40,751 bases of DNA from Treponema sp. (GTDB lineage Bacteria > Spirochaetota > Spirochaetia > Treponematales > Breznakiellaceae): NCBI GenBank assembly GCA_031254315.1, contig JAIRUQ010000100.1, positions 1-40,751 on the forward strand, written 5' to 3'. How positions within the stretch are numbered: the first letter of the stretch is position 1; every line of letters starts with the position of its first letter. Under the pieces are notes generated by a model. That model was not told where the DNA came from, ran no database searches, and saw only the letters and a program-made list of their open reading frames with translations. Shown in pieces: positions 29,806 through 38,370 of this stretch. The translations under genes and the position numbers were made by a program.

Positions 29806-30525
29806 TTATACGCCTAATTCTTCTTTTATTGCCGAATATATCCGGTCGCAGAGGATTTGCTTTCTGTCCTCGGTGGGGAGGCTTGCTGTGTCGATGAGAG
29901 GCAAAAAGGCAATTTTTACGTCCGCGCCGACAACACGGTTGTTCTTTTCAAAAACATCGTAACTGCCTTCAATGGCGACAGGAACAATGGGCGCTTCCGC
30001 CTGCGTCGCGAGTTTTAGGGAACCCGGATGGAAAGGTAGAAGTTTCTTTTCTTTGGAGCGGTGTCCTTCGGGGAAAATTATCATGCCGCCGCCTGCTTTT
30101 ATACGCTGGATGCCTTTGTTAATTGTACGAATGGCTTTCCTGACATTCTTACGGTCGATAAAAAGTCCGCCAAGCATGTAAATCCATATATTAAGAAATG
30201 GCACAAAAAGCAGTTCTTTTTTTGCAATAAAACCAAAGGGACGACCGCAATAAGCTAGAAAAACAACAATATCGAAGAAACCGCCGTGATTACTGACAAA
30301 ACAAACGCCGCCCTTTTTCGGTATATTTTCCCTGCCTTTAACTGTAATAGTACTTCCCGCGACGGGAATTAATGAGCGCGCCCATCCTTGAGCTAAACGG
30401 TAAATAATTACCTTCATTGGTTTTCGCAGTCCAAGCGCGTGTAGTATCAATGCCGTAAACGCGAAGGGCAATAAGAAAATCATGGCAACAACTAAATAGC
30501 CAAAACCTAAAATCGTTTTTATCAT
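29806..30525 (-). CDS. plsC: 1-acyl-glycerol-3-phosphate acyltransferase family protein
   Basis: A protein of 239 residues. Acyltransferase block I is SNHGGFFDIVVF (the NHxxxxD-type catalytic motif), block III is MIIFPEGHRSKEKKLLPFHP with the conserved EGxRS-like FPEGHRS, and PIVPVAIEGS follows. One or two N-terminal membrane helices (GFGYLVVAMIFLLPFAFTAL) anchor it. It should transfer the second acyl chain to make phosphatidic acid. GATAAT ends seven bases before the ATG with TTGCAA 16 bp upstream; AAGGA is 12 bases away, so translation may be leaderless. Confidence 0.93.
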   Translation of the reverse strand: MIKTILGFGYLVVAMIFLLPFAFTALILHALGLRKPMKVIIYRLAQGWARSLIPVAGSTITVKGRENIPKKGGVCFVSNHGGFFDIVVFLAYCGRPFGFIAKKELLFVPFLNIWIYMLGGLFIDRKNVRKAIRTINKGIQRIKAGGGMIIFPEGHRSKEKKLLPFHPGSLKLATQAEAPIVPVAIEGSYDVFEKNNRVVGADVKIAFLPLIDTASLPTEDRKQILCDRIYSAIKEELGV

Positions 30526-30583
30526 AATATCTATTATCCTTGTTTTTGAAAAAATTGCAACATGGGAATTGCTTTAATGATAC

Positions 30584-30612
30584 TTGACTTTTAACGCTGT
30601 CTGTTACATTAT
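30584..30612 (+). promoter_or_regulatory. Strong promoter of fhs, leaderless layout
   Basis: TTGACT (30584-30589), 17-bp spacer, CATTAT (30607-30612), then six bases to the fhs ATG. No Shine-Dalgarno sequence is present. Confidence 0.72.
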
Positions 30613-30618
30613 CAAAAA

Positions 30619-32331
30619 ATGGCTGGTATTAAAAAATTTTCAGGCTCGGATATTGAGATTGCTCAGGCGGTATACCCCGAACACGCCCTGCATATTAAAG
30701 ATATAGCAGGAAAAGCCGGCATTGACGAAAAATACATCGAATACTACGGAAACTACAAGGCGAAAGTCGATTATAATTTTCTACAAAAAAAACAGGATAA
30801 AAAAGACGGTAAACTTATTTTAGTAACAGCGATTAATCCTACGCCGGCAGGAGAGGGAAAAACAACCACAACGGTTGGCGTTGCCGATAGTCTTTCTTTG
30901 ATTGGGAAGAAGGTGATTGTCGCGCTTAGAGAGCCTTCACTTGGACCGGTCTTCGGCGTGAAAGGCGGAGCGGCAGGCGGCGGATGGGCGCAAGTTATCC
31001 CAATGGAAGATATTAACCTTCACTTTACAGGGGATTTTCACGCGATAGGGGCGGCGAATAATCTTTTAGCCGCAATGATAGACAACCACATCTTTCAAGG
31101 CAACAAACTGAATATTGATCCGCGCAAAATAATTTGGCGCAGATGTATGGATATGAATGACCGTCAACTTCGTTTTGTTACTGACGGTCTTGGAGGACGG
31201 ATAAACGGCTGTCCGCGCGAGGACGGATTTGACATAACAGTGGCTTCTGAAATAATGGCGATACTATGTCTTGCGGACGGTATCGAGGATTTGAAAAAAA
31301 GACTGAGCAGAATTATTATTGGCTACACTTACGGAAAACAAACTGATGAAAAGCCCGTTACTGCGGAGCAGTTAAATGCGCATGGAGCGATGGCGGCTCT
31401 TCTTAAAGACGCGTTAAAACCAAATCTTGTACAGACGCTTGAAGGAACTCCCACTTTTATTCACGGCGGTCCCTTCGCTAATATCGCGCACGGCTGTAAC
31501 TCAATCATGGCAACACGCCTCGCGCTCAAGTGCGCCGACTATGTGGTAACCGAAGCCGGTTTTGGCGCTGACCTTGGCGCGGAAAAATTCTTGGATATCA
31601 AATGCCGTTTCGCCGGAATTAAACCGTCTGCCGTTATTATTGTGGCAACTGTCCGCGCCCTTAAATCCCACGGCGGAGTAAAAAAAGGCGATCTTGAAAA
31701 TGAAAACCTCTCCGCTCTTTCTGCGGGACTTCCGAATCTTTTACAGCACGTTGAAAACATCACGCAAGTTTATAAACTTCCTGCGGTAGTCGCGATTAAC
31801 GCCTTCCCAAAAGACACAAAAGCGGAACTTGAACTGGTAGAAAAAAAATGCAGGGAATTAAATGTCAATGTAGCTGTTTCGGAAGTTTGGGCAAAGGGCG
31901 GAGAAGGGGGCGTAAAACTTGCCGAAGAAGCGGTGCGTCTCTGTGAACAGTCAAACAATTTTGAATACTCCTATGATGTCAATCTTTCCATTAACGAAAA
32001 AATTGAAGCAATAGCGAAAAAGATTTACCGGTCAAGCGGCGTTGTATTTTCACGCGACGCGAATAAGAAAATAGAGCAAATTGAAAAAATGGGGCTTGAT
32101 AAACTTCCAATCTGCATGGCAAAGACCCAGTACAGTTTTTCAGACGACCCGTCTCTTCTTGGCGCTCCCAGAGACTGGCGTTTAACAGTGAAGGATGTAA
32201 AAATTTCGGCGGGGGCGGGCTTTATTGTAGTCTACACGGGCGAAATCATGACCATGCCCGGCTTACCTGCTGTCCCGTCTGCGGAAAAAATTGACGTTGA
32301 CAGTACGGGGAAAATTTCAGGGTTGTTTTAA
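30619..32331 (+). CDS. fhs: Formate-tetrahydrofolate ligase
   Basis: Joins formate to tetrahydrofolate with ATP to give 10-formyl-THF, feeding purine synthesis and, in acetogens, the methyl branch of the Wood-Ljungdahl pathway. Length 570 is normal. Landmarks: the nucleotide loop [18 protein letters not shown] (about residue 71), [53 protein letters not shown]-type sequence, [39 protein letters not shown] and the C-terminal [19 protein letters not shown]. It stands alone between divergent plsC and a convergent lipoprotein gene. One copy does not show whether this organism is an acetogen. Confidence 0.98.
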   Translation: MAGIKKFSGSDIEIAQAVYPEHALHIKDIAGKAGIDEKYIEYYGNYKAKVDYNFLQKKQDKKDGKLILVTAINPTPAGEGKTTTTVGVADSLSLIGKKVIVALREPSLGPVFGVKGGAAGGGWAQVIPMEDINLHFTGDFHAIGAANNLLAAMIDNHIFQGNKLNIDPRKIIWRRCMDMNDRQLRFVTDGLGGRINGCPREDGFDITVASEIMAILCLADGIEDLKKRLSRIIIGYTYGKQTDEKPVTAEQLNAHGAMAALLKDALKPNLVQTLEGTPTFIHGGPFANIAHGCNSIMATRLALKCADYVVTEAGFGADLGAEKFLDIKCRFAGIKPSAVIIVATVRALKSHGGVKKGDLENENLSALSAGLPNLLQHVENITQVYKLPAVVAINAFPKDTKAELELVEKKCRELNVNVAVSEVWAKGGEGGVKLAEEAVRLCEQSNNFEYSYDVNLSINEKIEAIAKKIYRSSGVVFSRDANKKIEQIEKMGLDKLPICMAKTQYSFSDDPSLLGAPRDWRLTVKDVKISAGAGFIVVYTGEIMTMPGLPAVPSAEKIDVDSTGKISGLF

Positions 32332-32347
32332 CATAAAATATGTTAAT

Positions 32348-32366
32348 TTAGTATAATTTATACTAA
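32348..32366. terminator. AT-rich palindrome after fhs
   Basis: TTAGTATAA-T-TTATACTAA is a perfect 9-bp inverted repeat 17 bases after the fhs stop, within a wider set of AT inverted repeats. It could end fhs transcripts, although AT-rich stems are weak terminators. Confidence 0.5.
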
Positions 32367-32420
32367 TATTTTAGTTATATTTATGTTAAAACGGCGAACC
32401 TTCAGGGGGAAAGCCACCGC

Positions 32421-32987
32421 CTAATACCGGAAGTGGACTCCCAAATACGCCCTATTGTCCGGCGAAAAGCCAACTTCAATATGTTGTAAAATTTTCATCA
32501 ATGAAACAAGTTCCGCTTCGGGCAAAGAGTTTAATCTTTCTATTGAAGAAGCTCTTTCTGTCTGCGATAGCGAGTTAAAAGTTTCAGTAAAAACAGCGCG
32601 TTCTGTTTCAGAAAAAGAGCTTGCTGTTTCCAGTAAAGAATTAAGTTCTGTTTCCGGCAAGGAGCTAATTTTATGTGTTAAAGCAATAAGTTCTGCTGAC
32701 GGCAAGGAGTCTAATGTCTCCTCTGTTTCAGGCAGGGAACTTATTTCCATAGATGACAGCTTGTCAATTTTAAGTCCGGGAGAGGTATCCCGAGAAAGTA
32801 GAAACTCCTTTATAAGTACCCAGCCTATAACGCAGGCATCTATTATCAGACATAGAGCAAACATAGATTCACCTATAGGTGTACTTAAATCTCCAAACCA
32901 GAAATACGCAAGAGTACAACCGGAAAAACTATTGGCAAGCATTACCAGAATTAGTATCATGGCGATTTTTCCAGCAATCTTTTTCAT
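32421..32987 (-). CDS. Repeat lipoprotein, paralogue 1
   Basis: A protein of 188 residues with signal peptide and lipobox (MILILVMLANSFSGC). A short hydrophobic region near residues 45-62 (ALCLIIDACVIGWVLIKEFL) precedes about six copies of a 15-residue unit of the type SLPETELNSLLETAS, SLSQTERASSIERLN, SLPEAELVSLMKIL. The C-terminus is EVGFSPDNRAYLGVHFRY, shared exactly with two neighbours. The repeats predict alternating short helices. No known family is recognised. The shared 3' DNA suggests recent duplication or gene conversion. AGAGGGG precedes the ATG, and the promoter matches those of other genes in this island. Confidence 0.78.
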   Translation of the reverse strand: MKKIAGKIAMILILVMLANSFSGCTLAYFWFGDLSTPIGESMFALCLIIDACVIGWVLIKEFLLSRDTSPGLKIDKLSSMEISSLPETEETLDSLPSAELIALTHKISSLPETELNSLLETASSFSETERAVFTETFNSLSQTERASSIERLNSLPEAELVSLMKILQHIEVGFSPDNRAYLGVHFRY

Positions 32988-33019
32988 ATACCCCTCTTGG
33001 TTCCGTATCTTATACCATC

Positions 33020-33062
33020 ATTATAGAGTGAGGCTTTTCGAAAAACAACCGGAAAAATTATG
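33020..33062 (-). promoter_or_regulatory. Island-type promoter for repeat lipoprotein 1
   Basis: On the minus strand CATAATTTTTCC (33051-33062), two bases, TTGTTT (33043-33048), 17-bp spacer, TATAAT (33020-33025). The upstream box CAT-A-TTTTTCC is the element that occurs in tandem at 35539-35572 and 38182-38215; here only one good copy is seen. Confidence 0.65.
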
Positions 33063-33088
33063 CTTTTTTACTTTCGTGCTTACCGCCG

Positions 33089-33664
33089 TTAATACCGGAA
33101 GTGGACTCCCAAATACGCCCTATTGTCCGGCGAAAAGCCAACTTCAATATGTTGTAAAACATTTACAAAAGAAGAAAATTGCGGTTCATTAAAGGAGTTA
33201 ATTCTGTGCATAGAAGAAATAATTTCCGTTTCAGGCGCAGAGGTAAATGCACTCACCAAAGAAGCAAATTCTTCATCGGATAAGGAGTTTATTTTCTCTA
33301 TGAACGAAGCTTTTTCTGCTTCCGGCATAGAATCAATACTCCTTATCAAAGAAGCAAGCTCTTCTTCAGGCAAAGAGTCTACTTTCTCCATCAAAGAAAT
33401 ATATTCTTCTTCAGATAAAGAGTCTATAGTATCCACACCTGCGTAGCCACCACGGTGGGTGAGCAGTACGACTACGCCTACTAATATCGACACAAATATT
33501 AATGTACAATCAATTCCTAAACATAATAGTAATCCTTCTCCATTATTATCATTAACATTTCCATTAATCGCCGCCGATAAATACAAAAGCGTACAGCCGC
33601 TAAAGCTATTGGCAATCATTATCAGAACCAGAATAATTGCGATCGTTCTTATAATCTTTTTCAT
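33089..33664 (-). CDS. Repeat lipoprotein, paralogue 2
   Basis: A protein of 191 residues. Lipobox SFSGC at residue 25, one further hydrophobic segment (LLCLGIDCTLIFVSILVGVV) and then six exact 15-residue repeats: DSLSEEEYISLMEKV, DSLPEEELASLIRSI, DSMPEAEKASFIEKI, NSLSDEEFASLVSAF, TSAPETEIISSMHRI, NSFNEPQFSSFVNVL, followed by the shared C-terminus ending HFRY. The consensus is (D/N)SLxEEExxSLhxxh, where h is hydrophobic. GGGGAG precedes the ATG. It lies between paralogues 1 and 3 on the same strand, each separated by 70 to 100 bases. Confidence 0.78.
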   Translation of the reverse strand: MKKIIRTIAIILVLIMIANSFSGCTLLYLSAAINGNVNDNNGEGLLLCLGIDCTLIFVSILVGVVVLLTHRGGYAGVDTIDSLSEEEYISLMEKVDSLPEEELASLIRSIDSMPEAEKASFIEKINSLSDEEFASLVSAFTSAPETEIISSMHRINSFNEPQFSSFVNVLQHIEVGFSPDNRAYLGVHFRY

Positions 33665-33734
33665 AAACTCCCCTTATGTCTTTATAATTACGAAAGTTAC
33701 CGTCTTCCTTCAAATCTTCATACTAATAGCACAG

Positions 33735-34304
33735 TTAATACCTAAAATGAACCCCAAGATACGCCCTGTTGTCCGGCGAAAAGCCAACTTCAATATGTTG
33801 TAAAACATTTACAAAAGAAGAAAGCTGGGGCTCATTTAAGGAGTTAATTCTGTGCATAGAAGAAACAATTTCAGTTTCGGGCGCAGAGGTAAATGCGCTT
33901 ACCAAAGAAGCAAACTCAGCATCGGATAAGGAGTTTATTTTCTCTATAAACGACGTTTTTTCTGCTTCCGGCAGAGAATCAACAGTCCTAATAAAAGACG
34001 CAACTTCTTCTTCAGGCAAGGAGACTATTTTCTCCGCCAAAGAATTATATACTTCTTCAGATACAGGTCTTATAGTTTCCGCACTTGCATAATTACTGCG
34101 GGGGGCTACTAAAAAGGCTAATCCGTATAATAATAGCGGCACACCATACACAAGAAGATCAAGCCCTATACAAAACCCAAGCTCACTACTATCAATCTCC
34201 TCTTTAGGCACTGATGTTAAATAAAAAATCGTACAACCTGAAAAACTATTAGCAAGCATTACCAGAACCAGAAGCAAAGCAATTTTTTTTGCAATCTTTT
34301 TCAT
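33735..34304 (-). CDS. Repeat lipoprotein, paralogue 3
   Basis: A protein of 189 residues from the ATG at 34304, chosen for AAAGGAG upstream and the signal peptide (IALLLVLVMLANSFSGC). The layout is the same as paralogue 2: hydrophobic segment, six 15-residue repeats (VSLPEEEVASFIRTV, DSLPEAEKTSFIEKI, NSLSDAEFASLVSAF, NSLNEPQLSSFVNVL) and the tail EVGFSPDNRAYLGVHFRY. The last three repeats and tail are nearly identical to paralogue 2, while the N-terminal halves differ more, which fits partial gene conversion. A longer in-frame start overlaps the preceding gene and is less likely. Confidence 0.78.
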   Translation of the reverse strand: MKKIAKKIALLLVLVMLANSFSGCTIFYLTSVPKEEIDSSELGFCIGLDLLVYGVPLLLYGLAFLVAPRSNYASAETIRPVSEEVYNSLAEKIVSLPEEEVASFIRTVDSLPEAEKTSFIEKINSLSDAEFASLVSAFTSAPETEIVSSMHRINSLNEPQLSSFVNVLQHIEVGFSPDNRAYLGVHFRY

Positions 34305-34329
34305 ACAAAACTCCTTTGATAATAAATTT

Positions 34330-34800
34330 TTATAGCTCAACCCAGTTTTCTATTTTTTGTTCGTACACGACTCCTGTCCTTGTACTTGTTAGTACAAGAC
34401 TGTAATTTTTTATGAATAAAAAACCGGAAACCTTCAAGTGTAAATTATAGTTTTCTCCGGCATTCAACGCCGGACAGTTAAAAGTTCTCTCCTTGCCTAT
34501 CTCAGTATAGGCTTTATAGACATTCACTATTAATGTAAACGGTCTCCCTGCCGGAAAGGTAACAGGAGCCCAATATTGCCCTCTTTCGGGTATTGGTAAT
34601 TCAACGCCTTCAAAATAATGCAAATCAACGCCTTCTTTATTTGGAGTGCTTTGAAAAGTTATTGTGGCTGTTCCGCTATCGCCGTCCTGCGCAAATGAAT
34701 ACGGATGGGCTGTAGGTGCAACAACTCTTTTAGTTGCGCATCCTGTAATACATAACAATACTAACGCCAAAACAAACAAATAAATAATTTTGTTCTTCAT
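34330..34800 (-). CDS. Hypothetical lipoprotein, family shared with 39591-40133
   Basis: A protein of 156 residues with signal peptide and lipobox (VLALVLLCITGC). The mature part reads PYSFAQDGDSGTATITFQ, FEGVELPIPERGQYWAPVTF and PAGRPFTLIVNVY, then FNCPALNAGENYNLHL. The lipoprotein at 39591-40133 has the same order of motifs (YTFGQDENANGTATIIF, FEGEQLPAPEEGTRWYPFQF, PAGRSFNLRLYV). A beta-sandwich is plausible. Function unknown. Both copies sit beside a small lipoprotein with the KIAGKIAM-type leader. AAGGGG precedes the ATG. Confidence 0.75.
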   Translation of the reverse strand: MKNKIIYLFVLALVLLCITGCATKRVVAPTAHPYSFAQDGDSGTATITFQSTPNKEGVDLHYFEGVELPIPERGQYWAPVTFPAGRPFTLIVNVYKAYTEIGKERTFNCPALNAGENYNLHLKVSGFLFIKNYSLVLTSTRTGVVYEQKIENWVEL

Positions 34801-34815
34801 AATTTACCCCTTAAT

Positions 34816-35436
34816 TTAATACTGTATTCGCTGGTACACATACGCTCTTTCCCCGGAAATATCGACCTCTGAATTCCGTACAATATTATGCAGGGGAACC
34901 GTTCTTGGCAGGGAATTTAACTCCCTCATTGAAGAGATAATCTCCGTTTCTGACATGGAGTTTAACATTTCCAAAATAGCGACAAATTCTCTATCGGAAA
35001 AGGAATTCATTGACTCTATAAGGGAAACTATTTCCTCTTCAGACATGGAGTTTAGTCTGCCTATAAATAAATTAAGTTCTTCTTCAGGTATAGAGTCAAC
35101 AGCATCTATAATGGAGACAAGTTCCCCTTCAGGCAGGAGGGCTATTTTATCCGCGAAAGAAGAACGCTCCCTTTCTTGCAGTGCGGAGATGGGCTTCTCA
35201 TATTGATACGGATTAGTCCTTCTGGGAGGTCTCCTTGCCAATTTAGCGCTGTCTATAGCGCTATCTCCAACAGCCGCTAGAGCCGGCAAGATAACAGCCA
35301 CAGCCAAACCCGCAAGAATAGGAATAAGAAAAAACCCGAGTAAGGCTTCTCCCCCTCCCGTACCACAACCGGTAAACATATTACATAGCATTACCAGTAT
35401 TAGAATCATAGCGACTTTTTTTATCATCTTTTTCAT
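34816..35436 (-). CDS. Repeat lipoprotein, paralogue 4
   Basis: A protein of 206 residues from the ATG at 35436, with AGGGGG six bases upstream. Signal peptide MILILVMLCNMFTGC, a glycine-rich stretch, a hydrophobic segment (LLGFFLIPILAGLAVAVIL), then about six 15-residue repeats (ALLPEGELVSIIDAV, DSIPEEELNLFIGRL, NSMSEEEIVSLIESM, NSFSDREFVAILEML, NSMSETEIISSMREL). The C-terminal tail (ISGERAYVYQRIQY) has diverged from that of the other three but keeps RAY and the final Tyr. It is therefore the outlying member of the family. It has the tandem-box promoter. Confidence 0.76.
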   Translation of the reverse strand: MKKMIKKVAMILILVMLCNMFTGCGTGGGEALLGFFLIPILAGLAVAVILPALAAVGDSAIDSAKLARRPPRRTNPYQYEKPISALQERERSSFADKIALLPEGELVSIIDAVDSIPEEELNLFIGRLNSMSEEEIVSLIESMNSFSDREFVAILEMLNSMSETEIISSMRELNSLPRTVPLHNIVRNSEVDISGERAYVYQRIQY

Positions 35437-35508
35437 ACATCCCCCTCTTCGATTTCGCCGCAAGCGCAAGCATGGGCAATAATGCGCCAACCCGCATTTT
35501 ATACTCTT

Positions 35509-35572
35509 ATTATAGACTAATTTTTCAAAAAACAATCAGGAAAAAGTATGAGATGGGTAAGGAAAAAGTATG
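35509..35572 (-). promoter_or_regulatory. Island-type promoter with 22-bp-spaced direct repeats (paralogue 4)
   Basis: On the minus strand CATACTTTTTCC occurs at 35561-35572 and again at 35539-35550, 22 bp apart start to start, then ATTGTT (31-36 of the 35500 block), 16-bp spacer and TATAAT (35509-35514). An adjacent hairpin CAGCC-TTTTTA-GGCTG lies upstream (35588-35603). About 85 bp of this block is nearly identical to that before the InlB-type gene. Confidence 0.75.
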
Positions 35573-35718
35573 ATTTTCCCTAAAATTCAGCCTAAAAAGG
35601 CTGGCGTTGGGGAAATATGGGGAACAAACCGCCATTTTACATTAACGTACAACGGCGGGGAATGATGTTCTCACCTACTGCACCCCATGATTCTAATCAT
35701 TACGGTTTTTAAAGCTTA

Positions 35719-38100
35719 CTAATTATAATCCCACCACGAATACAACGTCAGATTACCGGTAATCACAACACTGGATCCGGGGGCGTAGCGATCCCCCTTT
35801 CTTTCCGGCTCGGTGTACCAACCCCTAAGGACACGGGCATATTCACTTGGGCTGGGCATGGTTATCCGGGTACCTGACGGCACGGTTATTGGCGCAATAT
35901 CTGGTCCGCCGTTTGAACCTGAGGGTAAAAAAGTTACCGTATACTCAATCGTCCACTGCGCATACATGGTTACGTTACCGGTAACGGTATATCTACCGCC
36001 GCCTGTGCCGTATAGGTTTCCGCCTGTCTCCGCGCTGAACCAGCCGTCAAAGTGGAAGCCGGTCCATGTCGGAGTCGGCAGAGTTATTGTAGAAGTTTCC
36101 GGCACGCCGGTTATGGGTGAAACATTTGAACCGTAGTTCGAATCAAACGTTATAGTACAATGAATTAACCACTGGGCATACATCTCTATGTTGGCGGCAG
36201 GAATGGTATAATTGCTTCCGGCATTGCCGTATTTAGTTCCGCCTTGCGCCGCGCTGTACCAGCCGCTAAACGTGTAGCCGTCTCTCGTTGGAGTAGGCAA
36301 GGTTATGCTTGAATTATATGTTGAATTAACCGACTCCGACCACCCTAATATAATGGTTCCCCCGTTTGCATCAAACGAAATTGTATACCTATTAATTGTC
36401 CAGCGAGCGTACATCGTTACGTTGGCGGCAGAAACGGTATAATTGCCTTCGCTGTTGCCGTATTTGGTTCCGGTTCCGCTCACATCTGTGCTGTACCAGC
36501 CGTTAAACGTGTAGCCGGTTCTGGTAGGCACAGGTAAGGCTATTAACGCATCGTAGTTCTCAGTTTGCGATGTAGGCGTAACGGTTCCCTCGTTTGCGTT
36601 ATACGTTATGGTATATTGACGAACCGTCCATTGAGCGTACATCGTTACGTTGCCGTTAACCGTATAATTGACTCCGTCAATGCCGTATAGGGTTCCGCCC
36701 GAAGCCGCGTTGTACCAGCCTCTAAAAAAATAACCGGTTCTACTCAGGGAAGGCAGTCTTATTGACGTACCTACATATTCGGTTACGGGCGCAGGCGTAC
36801 TTGCCGCGCCGTTTGGATCAAACGTTACCGTATAACGCGGTATCTCCGTCCACTGAGCGTACATGGTTATATCGCCGGTAACGGCATAACTGGCTCCTGC
36901 GTTGCCGTATTTGATTCCGCCCTGCGCCGCGCTGTACCAGCCGTTAAACGTATAACCGGTTCTCGTAGGAGTAGGCAAATTTATTGTAATTCCCGGAGGA
37001 GTGAAACCCTCACTTACGTCTTGGGTCGTAGGCGCAGTTCCATCGGTTTTATCAAATTTCACTGTGTATATAGGCCACCACTGGGCATACATGGTTATAT
37101 CGCCGGTAACCGTAAATAAGTTGAATGAAGTAACACCATATTTGGTTCCGCCTTGCTTCTCGCTATACCAACCCTTAAAAATATAGCCGTACCGGGTTGG
37201 AGAAGGCAAAACTATTGGCGAACCTTCCATCGCGCTAATAGACGTAGGCGTCTTTCCATCGGTTGTGTCAAACGTTACCGTGCGTAAAATCACCCATCGG
37301 GCATACATCGTTATAGAGGTATTTCCGCTAACCGGAGGAACCGTATAATTATAATTGTCTCCATACAAAACGCCGTATTGGGTTCCACCCTGCGCCGAAC
37401 TGAACCAACCTGCAAATCCGTATCCTTCCAGTACCGGGGTAGGCAGGGTTATGACCGAATTTTGCCCGGTTATTATAGGTTCAACCTCTGAACCGCCCTC
37501 CGAAATAAACGTTATCGTATATGTATACGGCACACTCCAGCGGGCATACATGTATATGAAGTTAGCGACGTTAATGGGAGGGTTATAACTATCCCCGCCG
37601 TTGCCTAAGCTATATCCACCTGAAAAAGAATTGTACCAGCCTTCAAACACATAACCGTCCCGGGTCGGGATCGGCAATATTATGGGGCTACCTTTTTTTT
37701 CAGTTATAGAGTCCGGCGTAACGGTTCCGCCGGTTGCGTCAAACGTTACCGTGTAAAAACTTGAATCGACCGTCCACTTAGCGATCATTGTTATAGGATC
37801 AGTACCAACGACGGTATAGCGGTTTTCTCCATCACTGAGTTTAATCCCGTAGCTGTTGTACCAACCGGTAAAGAAAAAACGATCCCTAACCGGGGTCGGT
37901 AACGTTACCGTCGTACCTGCCTTTGCAGTTATGAACAAGGGCGTAACGGTTCCGCCATCGGCATTGAATGATATTGTTATCTCATCCGCCGGGTTGTCAT
38001 CGCCGCCGCCGTTACCACCGCCGGTAGAGCCATCGTCGCAAGTAATCAATGCCAGCGAAAAAATTATAGTTAAAATGCCGCATGCAAAAGCATTCTTCAT
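35719..38100 (-). CDS. Lipoprotein with ten InlB-type B-repeats
   Basis: A protein of 793 residues. The signal peptide and lipobox (IIFSLALITC) lead into a Gly/Asp-rich linker and then ten repeats of about 70-75 residues of the Listeria/Bacteroides InlB B-repeat type (Flg_new). Each has TVTFDxNGG, LPTPTRxGYTFxGWYS, QGGTKYG and ITMYAQW in order, for example LPTPTRTGYTFNGWYSAAQG. The last repeat ends in SWWDYN. Such repeats form elongated beta-rich surface stalks in many gut bacteria. There is no other domain, so binding would depend on the repeats or their tips. GGAG lies upstream of the ATG, and the promoter has tandem 22-bp repeats. Confidence 0.92.
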   Translation of the reverse strand: MKNAFACGILTIIFSLALITCDDGSTGGGNGGGDDNPADEITISFNADGGTVTPLFITAKAGTTVTLPTPVRDRFFFTGWYNSYGIKLSDGENRYTVVGTDPITMIAKWTVDSSFYTVTFDATGGTVTPDSITEKKGSPIILPIPTRDGYVFEGWYNSFSGGYSLGNGGDSYNPPINVANFIYMYARWSVPYTYTITFISEGGSEVEPIITGQNSVITLPTPVLEGYGFAGWFSSAQGGTQYGVLYGDNYNYTVPPVSGNTSITMYARWVILRTVTFDTTDGKTPTSISAMEGSPIVLPSPTRYGYIFKGWYSEKQGGTKYGVTSFNLFTVTGDITMYAQWWPIYTVKFDKTDGTAPTTQDVSEGFTPPGITINLPTPTRTGYTFNGWYSAAQGGIKYGNAGASYAVTGDITMYAQWTEIPRYTVTFDPNGAASTPAPVTEYVGTSIRLPSLSRTGYFFRGWYNAASGGTLYGIDGVNYTVNGNVTMYAQWTVRQYTITYNANEGTVTPTSQTENYDALIALPVPTRTGYTFNGWYSTDVSGTGTKYGNSEGNYTVSAANVTMYARWTINRYTISFDANGGTIILGWSESVNSTYNSSITLPTPTRDGYTFSGWYSAAQGGTKYGNAGSNYTIPAANIEMYAQWLIHCTITFDSNYGSNVSPITGVPETSTITLPTPTWTGFHFDGWFSAETGGNLYGTGGGRYTVTGNVTMYAQWTIEYTVTFLPSGSNGGPDIAPITVPSGTRITMPSPSEYARVLRGWYTEPERKGDRYAPGSSVVITGNLTLYSWWDYN

Positions 38101-38150
38101 CTTAAACTCCTTTTTATGGAGGGTTGGGCAATTACACCATTTATACCCTT

Positions 38151-38215
38151 ATTATAGACAGGACTTTTCAGATAACAATCAGGAAAAAGTATGAGATGGG
38201 TAAGGAAAAAGTATG
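38151..38215 (-). promoter_or_regulatory. Island-type promoter with 22-bp-spaced direct repeats (InlB-type gene)
   Basis: On the minus strand CATACTTTTTCC at 38204-38215 and 38182-38193, 22 bp apart start to start, then TTGTTA (38073+100, i.e. 38173-38178), 16-bp spacer and TATAAT (38151-38156). The whole block mirrors that at 35509-35572. Confidence 0.78.
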
Positions 38216-38316
38216 ATTTTTCCTAAAATTCAGCCTAAAAAGGCTGGCGTTGGGGAAAAGACAGAATAACGTGAAAAACCCTCATACTTTCAATGATCGC
38301 AGGAACTCTGCCAAAA

Positions 38317-38361
38317 GTTGGGGGAGTGTCCCAAAAACGCGCCCGACACCCCCCGCCCAAC
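38317..38361. terminator. GC-rich imperfect inverted repeat after the two-repeat lipoprotein
   Basis: GTTGGGGGAGTGTC and GACACCCCCCGCCCAAC pair with small mismatches around a 14-base loop, 9 bases after the stop of the lipoprotein at 38371-39141. It could terminate that gene. Its GTTGGGG ends resemble the ends of the element in ileS. Confidence 0.5.
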
Positions 38362-38370
38362 TGTTCTGTC

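Noticed and set aside
32455-34092. Plus-strand frames with repeated Ser/Glu units opposite the repeat lipoproteins
   Set aside because: They are mirror images of the 15-residue repeats; only the minus strand has signal peptides, lipoboxes and ribosome-binding sites.
33089-35436. CRISPR-like array from the regular 45-bp periodicity
   Set aside because: The periodicity is the coding repeat of the lipoproteins; units are contiguous and diverged, with no constant repeat and unique spacers.
35719-38100. Possible tandem transposon or satellite from the 210-bp periodicity
   Set aside because: The period is the InlB-type protein repeat and varies at DNA level while the frame is kept.
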